NCBI GenBank assembly: GCA_002104945.1
Contig: MCFH01000006.1
Coordinates: 971,001-1,035,000, forward strand
From: Piromyces finnis
Lineage: Eukaryota; Neocallimastigomycota; Neocallimastigomycetes; Neocallimastigales; Neocallimastigaceae
Direction of reading: 5' to 3'
Length of the DNA stretch: 64,000 bases
Shown: positions 1-12,147 of the stretch, one piece after another
How the letters are laid out: every line of letters starts with the position of its first letter
Numbering within the stretch: the first letter of the stretch is position 1
Translations under genes and position numbers: made by a program
The notes under the pieces: generated by a model
The model's database searches: none
What the model was told of the DNA's origin: nothing
The model's input: the letters and a program-made list of their open reading frames with translations, nothing else

Positions 1-2247
1 TCTTTTAATGGTAAAGGAAGTCTTATTATTACTGGTAATTATTATGAAGGTATTAGATGTAAAAAGGATTTAAAATTCGTTTCAGGTATTATTAATGTAA
101 AGGCTGTTGAAAAGGGTATTAAAGCTAAAAACTCAATTAGTATTAAAGAAGCTACAATTAATGTTGATGCTGTTAATACAGGTATTAAAGTCACAAAAGA
201 TACTGATCCAGAAAAGGGATTTATTGTTATTGATGGAGGTAAGGTAACTGTAAAAGCAGGAAACGATGGTATTCATGCAGAAACTCATCTAACTATTAAT
301 GACGGTTTTGTTGATGTTACTGAAAGTTTAGAAGGTCTTGAAGGTCAAATGATTGACATTGTTGGAGGTGAAATCCATATTAATGCTAGTGATGATGGTA
401 TTAATGCATCTAAAATTGGTTCTCAAAATGATCAATTTGGTCCGCCAGGTGGTTTTGGTGGTCCAGGTGGTCCAGGCGGTTTTGGTAGTAATCAACCAGG
501 TCAAGGTAATAATCAACCAGGTCAAAATGCAATTATTTCAACTGAAATTACATCTGAAATTGTTACTTCCATTATTACTAGTGAAGAAACTACTGAATCA
601 ACTGATTCAGATGATGATGAAGAAATAACAGATATTAGTGACATTGGTATCGTTGAAGATGAGAATGAGGATGAAGATGTTATAGTAACTTCTTCCACTA
701 AAGTTCCTCCAATTCTAACTACTAAAAATCTTCCAATTGAAATTGCTTCTACTAAAGAAGTTCCAGCACTTTCAACTAAGGTTGCACCATCAAAGAGTAT
801 TTTAGAAATTACTTCAGCTAAAGTTATTTCAACAGCTAAAGCTGTTCCAACAAAATCTATTACAGCAAAGAATGTTCAATCTAATAATAGTGTTGGTATC
901 AACTGGGGTTTTAACAATAAAAAAACTACTACAAAAGTTGTCACTACAAACAAAAAAACAAATAATTTGGGAAATGTTTTTGGAAATAATTCAAAGAAAG
1001 TTACAATTACTAAAACAAAGGTCATAACTAATTTACCAACTAACAAACCAGGTAACAACAACGGCTTTGGTAACAATAATTTCGGCAATAAGAACAATGG
1101 CTTTGGTAATAATAATTTCGGCAATAAGAATAATGGCTTTGGTAACAATAATTTCGGCAATAAGAACAATGGCTTTGGTAACAATAATCTCGGAAATAAT
1201 AATAATGGCTTTGGTAACAATAATTTCGGTAATAATAATGGCTTTGGTAACAATAATTTTGGTAATAATAACAATGGCTTTGGTAACAATAATTTCGGCA
1301 ATAAAAATAATGGCTTTGGTAATAATAATTTCGGAAATAATAATGTATTTGGTCAAAATAATAAATTTACAACTAAAGCAGTTAAAACTATTGCTAGTGT
1401 TACTACTACCAAATCTGCAAAATCTTTACAAAATCGCTTCAATAAGAGAGCAACTGATAAAGAAACACAAGTCTACATTAAGATTACTGGAGGAAAGGTT
1501 TATGTTAAAGTTAATGGTAATGATGTAGATGGTATTGATTCTAATGGATCTCTTTACATTGGTGGTAACGCTGAAGTTTACGTTAGTAATGGTTCTGGTG
1601 ATATTTATGGATTCATGGCCGCTTTAGATGCAGATGGTTCAAATGTCATTGATAAAGGTGCTACAGTTATTGCAACAGGTTCAAGTATGGGTGGATTTGG
1701 AGGACCAGGTGGAGGTTCAGGTGGTAGACCAGGTGGTAGACCAGGAAATGACGGTAACCAAAATGGTAATCCATTCGGAGGAATGGGAGGACCACCAGGA
1801 GGATTCAATCAAACTAATTCCTCATTCGAAGGAATGGGAGGATCACCAGGAGGATTCAATCAAACTAATTCCTCATTCGGAGGAATGGGAGGACCACCAG
1901 AAGGATTTAATCAAAATGATAATCCATTCGGAGGAATGGGAGGACCACCAGGAGGATTCAATCAAACTAATTCCTCATTCGGAGGAATGGGAGGACCACC
2001 AGGTGGTTTTGGTATGGAAACTGGTACTGTTAAACAAGCCAATATTCAAGTATCAGTTAATGCACAAGAAGCTGGTACAGAAATTATTCTTAAGGATAGT
2101 GATAATAATGTTATTATCAGTCACAAAGTTGAAACAAAATACTCTAAGATTCTTATTTCAACACCACAAATTATCGCAGGAGCCAATTATACACTTATTG
2201 CTGGTACTGAAACCCAAACTGTAACAGCATCTGAAGCTGATGAATAA
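1..2247 (+). CDS. Cthe_2159-like carbohydrate-binding beta-helix protein (DUF4353), 5' partial
   Basis: The reading frame is already open at base 1 and aligns with the two paralogs downstream, so the gene starts before the window; the first in-frame ATG at 349 is internal. The conserved core (to about codon 140, ending in HINASDDGINASKIG) is made of short beta-strand turns typical of the Cthe_2159-like family, known in Clostridia as cellulose- and pectin-binding right-handed beta-helices. It is followed by a Gly/Pro/Gln stretch, an acidic run, a Thr/Ser/Lys/Val mucin-like segment and about eight GFGNNNFGNKN units (1063-1344). A second conserved block then starts with VYIKITGGKVYVKVNGNDVD, followed by five 17-residue Gly/Met/Pro repeats (about 1774-2010) and a C-terminal beta domain. 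By analogy with the next gene it should be secreted and act at the cell wall or on plant fibre. Exact ligand is unknown. Confidence 0.85.
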   Translation, partial: SFNGKGSLIITGNYYEGIRCKKDLKFVSGIINVKAVEKGIKAKNSISIKEATINVDAVNTGIKVTKDTDPEKGFIVIDGGKVTVKAGNDGIHAETHLTINDGFVDVTESLEGLEGQMIDIVGGEIHINASDDGINASKIGSQNDQFGPPGGFGGPGGPGGFGSNQPGQGNNQPGQNAIISTEITSEIVTSIITSEETTESTDSDDDEEITDISDIGIVEDENEDEDVIVTSSTKVPPILTTKNLPIEIASTKEVPALSTKVAPSKSILEITSAKVISTAKAVPTKSITAKNVQSNNSVGINWGFNNKKTTTKVVTTNKKTNNLGNVFGNNSKKVTITKTKVITNLPTNKPGNNNGFGNNNFGNKNNGFGNNNFGNKNNGFGNNNFGNKNNGFGNNNLGNNNNGFGNNNFGNNNGFGNNNFGNNNNGFGNNNFGNKNNGFGNNNFGNNNVFGQNNKFTTKAVKTIASVTTTKSAKSLQNRFNKRATDKETQVYIKITGGKVYVKVNGNDVDGIDSNGSLYIGGNAEVYVSNGSGDIYGFMAALDADGSNVIDKGATVIATGSSMGGFGGPGGGSGGRPGGRPGNDGNQNGNPFGGMGGPPGGFNQTNSSFEGMGGSPGGFNQTNSSFGGMGGPPEGFNQNDNPFGGMGGPPGGFNQTNSSFGGMGGPPGGFGMETGTVKQANIQVSVNAQEAGTEIILKDSDNNVIISHKVETKYSKILISTPQIIAGANYTLIAGTETQTVTASEADE
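1063..1344 (+). repeat. GFGNNN-type minisatellite inside the first DUF4353 gene
   Basis: About eight copies of a 33-36 bp unit encode GFGNNNFGNKN or GFGNNNFGNNN variants. Units are nearly identical, so copy number probably varies by slippage or unequal exchange without breaking frame. Confidence 0.9.
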
Positions 2248-3521
2248 AAAAACTGTATTTTATAAAAATTATTTTATATATATATTATACTCTATCTTTT
2301 ATTAAAAATTAATTAAATTTATTGTAAAAAAGTAATGTATTCATAATAATGATAAATTAATAAATAAATATTACGTTTAATAAAATTTATTGATAAAATA
2401 ATTATATAATATAAATACATAGTAATAGTGATAACAATTATTTGTTTATTCAAAGAATTTTATTTCTTTTTTACCTATTTGATAATTTTTTATTGCTTTT
2501 ATTTAAAATAAATTATTAAATTATATAAAAAAAAGTATCAAATAGTTATAAGAAGTTAGTTAAATATTTTTTAAAGCAGTTGTATTTTAATCTATTTAGT
2601 TCAGTTCATCAAATTATCCAATATCAGATATTGAATACCTCATGCTTAATAATAAACGTTAAAATCGTATAGTTCAAATTTACATTTATCTTATTAGAAA
2701 ATTTTTTAAAAATCATGACTGCACAATAATTTTTGCCTATAATAATAACTATTACAATAAGAATAATAATTTAATTCCTTAAATTTGAGTAATATTTAAA
2801 TACTGTAGTTAATGAAAGTTTTAATCAATTAGTGAATATTAATTAATATGATGAAAATTTCAAAATATTTGTTTTCAATATAAAAAAAAAAAAAAGAGAT
2901 TATTAGTGTAATACAATATAACAATATATCCCACTCATAAAATATTATGATTATTTCTAACTCATTTTTATTTTTTAAATTTAATAACGGGTTTGTGTAA
3001 CTCATATATATAAACTCTTTTAATTAACTACAAAAAAAATATTAAAATACATAAAATATTAAAATTATTAATAATCAATTTAATGCTATAAAAAAAAAGA
3101 AAAAAAAAAAAATTTTTAAATTCAGTACTTTTTGTGAACATTTTAAAACTTGATTTAATAATAAATGAAACAATACAATAAATAATAATAAAAACCATTT
3201 AATTTATAACTTTTATTTCAAATGTATTAACAAAGTTTCTATATAAAATATTATATTAATAAAAATACAATAATGATATATTATTATATTATACATAAAA
3301 ACCATATATATATATCAATTAAGACAATAATATTTTAAGAGTATCTTGATAAATATTAATGATTGTAAAAAAATTAATTTATATTATTTATTAATATTTT
3401 TTCTTGGTTTTTACAACCAATACTCTTAATCAATTAAATGATAATAGAATTGTATTTTATGTATTTTACTATTACAATAAAAAAAAAAGTTTAAATTTTA
3501 AAAAAAATGAAAATCTTATAA

Positions 3522-3555
<34 letters not shown>

Positions 3556-4209
3556 TAATTATAAAATAATGTTTTGTATTTTTGACATAAAATGAATCAT
3601 ATATTAAATTTAATAATTGTATTTTCATATTATTTAAGATTTCTGGATTAATTAAAAGAATATTAATGTAACCTTAATTAAAAATTTTAATATAATATTC
3701 AAATAGAAATAAATTAGAAAATTTCACTTTACCATTAAATATAGTTTAAAGATTTTAATATTGTTGACATTAATTCAAAACTTTAATTGCTAGTAATATT
3801 TAAAAAAATTAATTAAAATAATATTAATTATAATAACCATTAAAATTTTTGTATCAATTAAATAGAAGGGTCAATCACATTTTATTGTTTAAAGTGGAAA
3901 AAAAGATATAAAAAAAAAGAAATATTCCTTTCTTATTAATTTTTTTACTAACATTATTTTTATTATTTTGATAAATTTAAATATACAATTATATTTTTTT
4001 AGTTTAGTTTAAAAAAAAAACGAAATTATAAAAGAATATAATTATATATATTAAGTTTAATTAAATAGCATTTAATTCAAGCTTAAAAGTAATTATCAAA
4101 ATATTATTTAATGAAAAAAGTTCTTTAAAAAAAAAAACTTTAATAATAAATAAATGAAAAAATAAAATATAATAAAAAAGAATAATAAAAAATAAAATAA
4201 AAAATAAAA
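2248..4209. other. AT-rich intergenic DNA
   Basis: Nothing gene-like is visible. It holds the 3' flank of the first DUF4353 gene, many A or T runs, a short (ATT)n tract near 3519-3555, and the A-rich 5' flank of the next gene. A 63-codon open frame at 3404-3595 is low-complexity and has no recognisable family. Confidence 0.8.
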
Positions 4210-6360
4210 ATGAAGTATAATAAATTAATATCATTTATCTCATTACTTTTAATTGGTAATGTCAAAGCTAAAGATTCTAAGGATATAGTTGATGTTAAAT
4301 TAACACCTGGACCAATTAAAGGTGAATATTCAAAAAAAGATTTAGATGCAACTTATGATGTAAAAAGTATTGATATTCAATGTTCCGGTTTAACATGTGT
4401 TACTGATGATAAGAGTGTTTCAACCACTGAAGGTAAAGTAACTATTTCTTCAGCTGGTACATACATTCTTCAAGGTGAATTAAAGGGACAATTGAATATT
4501 GATGCTGGTAAAGATGATTTTGTTCATCTTGTATTAAAAAATATGACTATCACTAGTACATATGGTCCAGCTCTTCTTGAAGAGAAATGTAAAAAGATTG
4601 TTATTACATCTGTTGGTGATAATTATCTTTCTGATTCTATAAATTATCCAGAATCCAAAGAAGATAAAACTGAAGAAAATGATGAAGAATCAAAAAAAAC
4701 AGCTAATGCTTGTATTTATGCTAAAGATAATCTTACTTTTAATGGAGATGGTAATATTACTGTTATTGGTAATTATGATGAAGCTATTAGAAGTAAAGGT
4801 AATTTAAAATTTGTTTCTGGTAATTTTGAGGTTGGTTCAGTTGGAAAGGCTATTAAAGCTAAAGACTCATTTAGTGTCAAAGAAGCTCATATTAATATTG
4901 ATGCTACTGATAGTGCTATTAAGGTCACTAGAGATGATGATCCAGAAAAGGGTTTTGTTGTAATTGATGGTGGAAAAATTGTTATTAAAACTAAGAACGA
5001 TGGTATACATGCTGAATCTCATCTTACAATTAACGATGGTTATGTTGACATTATTGAAAGTAAAGAAGGTATTGAAGGTCAAATGGTTGATATTACTGGG
5101 GGTGAAGTACATATTAATGCATCTGATGATGGTATAAACTCTTCTAAGATTGGTGCTGTAAATGATATGCCACCACCATTTTTCTCACAATCATTAAATG
5201 AATTTGATTTAACTAAAAGTCAACCAAATGACAACATCTCAACTGAAATTATTGAAAATGAAACTCCACAACAAGAAGTTCAACAACAAGAAAATAATAA
5301 TAAGCTTAAGCATAGATGTTTCATTATTAAAAATTTAAAACCAAATAAATATACTACAACTACAACAATTATTAGAACTTCAACTTTAGTTAATAAACCA
5401 ACTGAAGAAGCCAGTATACCACAACAACAAGGTCAACAACAAGGTCAACAACAAGGTCAACAACAAGGCCAACAACAAGGCCAACAACAAGGCCAACAAC
5501 AAGGCCAACAACAAGGCCAACAACAAGGCCAACAACAAGGCCAACAACAAGGCCAACAACAAGGCCAACAACAAGGCCAACAACAAGGTCAACAACAAGG
5601 CCAACAACAAGGTCAAAATATGCAAGGACCACCACCACTTCCACCAAAAAATTACGATTTAGATGAAGAAGTTTATATTAGAATAACAGGTGGTAAGGTT
5701 TATGTAAAGGTTGATGGTAATGATACTGATGGTTTAGATTCAAATGGTTCACTTTATATTGGAGGCGATGCTACTGTTTTTGTTTCCCATGAAGCTGGTG
5801 ATATTTATGGAAATATGGCAGCTTTAGATTCAGAAGGATCTAATATTGTTGATGTTGGCGCTACTGTTGTAGTTACTGCTTCTGGTAAAATGCCACCTCC
5901 ACCAGGATTCCCAGGAGGTCCAGAATTAGCACCAGGACAAATGCCAGGTGGTCCAGGCGGTCCAGGTATGGGTGATATGGGTGGTCCAGGCGGTCCAGGT
6001 ATGGGCGGTATGGGTGGTCCAGGCAGTCCAGGTATGGGCGGTATGGGTGGTCCAGGCGGTCCAGGTATGGGCGGTATGGGTGGTCCAGGCGGTCCAGGTA
6101 TGGGTGGTATGGGAGGTCCACCTCAATCAGAATCTGGTACTGTTAAACAAGTCAATATTCAAACAAGAATTGATTTACAAGAAGTTGGTACTGAACTTAT
6201 TATAAAGGATAATGAAGGAAATGTTGTTATTTCTCACAAACCAGAAACATCTTTCTCACAAATACTTATTTCATCTCCAAAACTTATAGAAGGAAATGAA
6301 TACACTCTTATTGCTGGTAATGTAACAGCCAAGGTTACTGCTACCGTTTCTGATAAATAG
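4210..6360 (+). CDS. Secreted Cthe_2159-like carbohydrate-binding protein (DUF4353), QQQG-repeat form
   Basis: Complete 716-residue intronless gene. The start is supported by a classical signal peptide (MKYNKLISFISLLLIGNVKA, cleavage near residue 20). The N-terminal core has SSAGTYILQGELKGQLNID, two LVLKNMTI-like strands and DPEKGFVVIDGGK, diagnostic of the Cthe_2159-like beta-helix family. After the SDDGINSSKIGAV turn comes a Gln-rich insert with 16 exact QQQG units. A second block (VYIRITGGKVYVKVDGND) and a collagen-like insert with five GGPGGPGMGGM units follow, then a compact beta domain (SGTVKQVNIQ to the end). No dockerin is present. Likely role is a wall- or fibre-associated carbohydrate binder; this is inferred from the family, not shown. 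It is the only paralog here with both ends and a signal peptide. Confidence 0.88.
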   Translation: MKYNKLISFISLLLIGNVKAKDSKDIVDVKLTPGPIKGEYSKKDLDATYDVKSIDIQCSGLTCVTDDKSVSTTEGKVTISSAGTYILQGELKGQLNIDAGKDDFVHLVLKNMTITSTYGPALLEEKCKKIVITSVGDNYLSDSINYPESKEDKTEENDEESKKTANACIYAKDNLTFNGDGNITVIGNYDEAIRSKGNLKFVSGNFEVGSVGKAIKAKDSFSVKEAHINIDATDSAIKVTRDDDPEKGFVVIDGGKIVIKTKNDGIHAESHLTINDGYVDIIESKEGIEGQMVDITGGEVHINASDDGINSSKIGAVNDMPPPFFSQSLNEFDLTKSQPNDNISTEIIENETPQQEVQQQENNNKLKHRCFIIKNLKPNKYTTTTTIIRTSTLVNKPTEEASIPQQQGQQQGQQQGQQQGQQQGQQQGQQQGQQQGQQQGQQQGQQQGQQQGQQQGQQQGQQQGQQQGQNMQGPPPLPPKNYDLDEEVYIRITGGKVYVKVDGNDTDGLDSNGSLYIGGDATVFVSHEAGDIYGNMAALDSEGSNIVDVGATVVVTASGKMPPPPGFPGGPELAPGQMPGGPGGPGMGDMGGPGGPGMGGMGGPGSPGMGGMGGPGGPGMGGMGGPGGPGMGGMGGPPQSESGTVKQVNIQTRIDLQEVGTELIIKDNEGNVVISHKPETSFSQILISSPKLIEGNEYTLIAGNVTAKVTATVSDK
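5422..5613 (+). repeat. 12-bp minisatellite encoding (QQQG)16
   Basis: Sixteen in-frame CAACAACAAGGY units. Most differ only at the last base (ggt/ggc), which suggests recent expansion. Confidence 0.95.
5947..6111 (+). repeat. 33-bp minisatellite encoding five GGPGGPGMGGM units
   Basis: Five in-frame 33-bp units, one with a Gly-to-Ser change and one with Gly-to-Asp. Collagen- or elastin-like composition, probably a flexible spacer between beta domains. Confidence 0.9.
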
Positions 6361-7454
6361 ATTCTTATAAATTATTTCTTAACTATTATAAAAAAAAATA
6401 TATAAGATAAAATAAAAAATCCACAATATAAAAAGGAAACTATAAAATCAAAATAAATTTATAAAATGGTAATATAATCAAGTTTCCACATATTTCATTT
6501 AATAAGAAATAAAAAAAAAAATCATTATCATAAATATTTTTTATATATAATATTATATAATATGTATAAATATAAATAACTATATATAAATCCAATTCAT
6601 AATAATATAAAATAATAAATAATAAAAATATTAATAATTAATAGTTATTGTTCAATGTTTGTTTAGCAAAAATAATAATATAGTATATTAAATTTAGTGA
6701 TTGAAATAGTTGTTTTAAATAAAGTTAATGCTATTATTTTTATATTCATTTATTATTAATTTCAAATGATTTATTAATAAATTTGTATTTTAATGGTTTT
6801 TTTTTTATTGACAGGATTTTTAAAGTAGTATTATTTAATTAAAGTAAATATAAATAATCAATATAATTTTTAATTACAGTAATATATGTAATATATGAAA
6901 GTATATATTAATAATATATGATTTTCTTGGAACCTAAAATAAAAATTAAAAGTATATTGTAATATTGTAATATATGGTAATAATAATTTACACTTAATTT
7001 AGATTAGATATATATGGCTAAATTGAAGTATTAACTTTAATTATATAAAAAAAAACTTTTCCTTTTAAAATTTTATTTTTAAATCAATAAAGGTAAAATA
7101 CATTTAAAGAATACATAAATTGGCATTGACATTAAATAATAATAATAATAACAATTATAAAAAACAAAGGATATTATAGGTATAAATAATCAATTGATGT
7201 TTTTTTAAAATTAAAATACCCTTTAAAAAAAATAATAAATATAATAATTTAGAAATATCTTATTAATTCTTTTTATTATTAATATTAAATATTATTGTTT
7301 TTCATTTATCTTATAATATATATATGTATATACTTTTTGACAAAATATATTTAGAGAGCTTATTCAATAATTTTAACTTTAATAATTAAAAATATTTTTA
7401 TCGTTTTTATATTTTACGTAAACAGATTTAACTAAATAAGTTAACTTATTAAAA
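6361..7454. other. AT-rich intergenic DNA
   Basis: No gene, RNA or clear repeat seen. Contains homopolymers and the 5' flank of the third paralog. An in-frame TAA at 7437-7439 closes the frame just upstream of the 7455 ATG. Confidence 0.75.
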
Positions 7455-9179
7455 ATGGTTAAAAAAGAAAAAGAAAATCAAAAGGTTATTTTAATACCTG
7501 GACCAATAACCGGAAAATACTCAGAATATGACTTGGATGAATCCTATAATAAATCAGATATTTTTATAGAATGTTCAGGTTCAAACATTACTTGCAATAA
7601 TCCAAATGTTACTATTAATAACAATAAGGTTACTATATCTTCAGCTGGAACATATATTCTACAAGGTGAATTAAAAAAGCAATTATTCATTTCAGCAAAT
7701 GAAAATGATTTTATTCATCTTATATTAAATAGTATATCTATTTCTAGTGAATGTGGACCAGCCATTTATGAAAAGAAATGTAAAAATCTAGTTATTACTT
7801 CTGTAGGAGAAAATATTCTTTCTGATACAACAAATTATCCAAAGGATGAAACCAAAAAGAAAAATAAATTACCAAATTCATGTATATTTTCATGTAATAA
7901 CCTTTCCATTAATGGAAAAGGCAGCCTTACGATTTTTGGTCATTATGATGAAGGAATAAGATGTAAAAAAGATTTAAAATTAATTTCAAGTACTATTAAT
8001 GTTACCTCAAAAGGTAAAGGTATTAAAGCTAAAAATTCAATTAGCATAAAAAGTGCTAATATAAATATTGAAGCTGGTGATAGTGCTATTAAAGCAACCG
8101 AAGATACAGATCCAGAAAAAGGTTTTGTTGTAGTTGATGGTGGTAAAATTGAAATTAAAGCAGGTAATGATGGTATTCATGCTGAATCACATCTTACAAT
8201 TAATGATGGTTATATTAATATTATTGAAAGTAAAGAAGGTCTTGAAGGTCAAATGATTGATATTCTCGGAGGAGAAATCCATGTCAATGCTAATGACGAT
8301 GGTATTAATGCATCTAAAATAGGTGCTGTTAATAATGACTTTGGACCACCATTTGGCGTTCCAGAGGGTCAATCATCCTTTGAACAATCACCTTTCAATA
8401 AAAGAAATGAAAACAATTCAGACTTTATTCCACCACCACCTCCACCATTAAAACATAACAGTGAGGATAACAAACAAGTATATATTAATATTATTGGTGG
8501 TAAAGTTTATGTGAAAGTTGAGGGTAACGATGTAGATGGTATTGATTCAAACGGTAATCTTTATATTGGTGGAAAAGCTAAAGTTTATGTTAGTAATGGA
8601 GATGGTGATATATATGGTTGTATGGCTGCATTAGATGCTGATGGAGATAATATTATTGACAAAGGCGCTACAGTAATTGCTACTGGATCTGGAATAATGA
8701 GTCCACCTGGAGGTCCCGGTGGTCCTGGTGGTCCACCACCATTTGGAAGAGGTGGTCCCGGAGGTCCTGGAGTTCCACCACCATTTGGAAGAGGTGGTCC
8801 TGGAGGTCCTGGAGTTCCATCACCATTTGGAAGAGGTGGTCCTGGATGTCCTGGTGGTCCACCACCATTTGGAAGAGATAGTCCTGGATGTCCTGGTGGT
8901 CCACCACCATTTGAAAAAGATGGTTCCGGAGATTCTAGAGTTCCACCAATGGAAACTGGTTCAGTTAAACAACCAAATATTCAAATTACTGTTGATTTAC
9001 AAAAAGCTTATACAGAGCTTACAGTGAAAGATAAAAATGATAATGTTATTATTACACATAAACCAGAAACATCTTATTCTAAAATCTTAATTTCAACACC
9101 AAAGCTTATTGAAGGAGAAGAATATACTATTAAAGCAGGAAATATAATTAAAACAGTTATTGCTTCAGGAAGTACATAA
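7455..9179 (+). CDS. Cthe_2159-like carbohydrate-binding protein (DUF4353), third paralog, no visible signal peptide
   Basis: A 574-residue paralog of the two preceding genes. It has the N-terminal strand region (LIPGPITGKYSEYDLDESY), SSAGTYILQGELKKQLFIS, DPEKGFVVVDGGK, the NDDGINASKIGAV turn, the second block VYINIIGGKVYVKVEGND, five 14-residue GGPPPFGRGGPGGPG-like repeats (about 8725-8930) and the C-terminal domain. It lacks the long Gln or Asn inserts of its neighbours. The ATG at 7455 gives MVKKEKENQK and no hydrophobic leader; an upstream in-frame stop means a leader could only come from a spliced 5' exon, which I could not identify. It is either a leaderless copy or a gene missing an unrecognised first exon. 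Confidence 0.85.
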   Translation: MVKKEKENQKVILIPGPITGKYSEYDLDESYNKSDIFIECSGSNITCNNPNVTINNNKVTISSAGTYILQGELKKQLFISANENDFIHLILNSISISSECGPAIYEKKCKNLVITSVGENILSDTTNYPKDETKKKNKLPNSCIFSCNNLSINGKGSLTIFGHYDEGIRCKKDLKLISSTINVTSKGKGIKAKNSISIKSANINIEAGDSAIKATEDTDPEKGFVVVDGGKIEIKAGNDGIHAESHLTINDGYINIIESKEGLEGQMIDILGGEIHVNANDDGINASKIGAVNNDFGPPFGVPEGQSSFEQSPFNKRNENNSDFIPPPPPPLKHNSEDNKQVYINIIGGKVYVKVEGNDVDGIDSNGNLYIGGKAKVYVSNGDGDIYGCMAALDADGDNIIDKGATVIATGSGIMSPPGGPGGPGGPPPFGRGGPGGPGVPPPFGRGGPGGPGVPSPFGRGGPGCPGGPPPFGRDSPGCPGGPPPFEKDGSGDSRVPPMETGSVKQPNIQITVDLQKAYTELTVKDKNDNVIITHKPETSYSKILISTPKLIEGEEYTIKAGNIIKTVIASGST

Positions 9180-12088
<2,909 letters not shown>

Positions 12089-12104
12089 GTTTGCTGGAAC
12101 AAAC
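12089..12104 (+). promoter_or_regulatory. Conserved palindromic element upstream of GH48 copy 1
   Basis: GTTTGCTGGAACAAAC, a GTTTG/CAAAC inverted repeat with a 6-nt spacer, lies 43 nt before the GH48 ATG. The same 16 bp occur upstream of both other GH48 genes while surrounding sequence is largely different. Function (activator site or 5'-UTR element) is inferred from conservation only. Confidence 0.6.
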
Positions 12105-12147
12105 TTTAAATTTTATTAATAAAACAATATAATTTTAAAATTTTAAA

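Noticed and set aside
876-1356. Long antisense open frames of Leu/Pro/Lys repeats
   Set aside because: They are complements of the GFGNNN minisatellite in the sense gene and have no independent support.
3404-3595. 63-codon plus-strand open frame
   Set aside because: Low-complexity AT-rich sequence ending in an (ATT)n tract, with no family resemblance.
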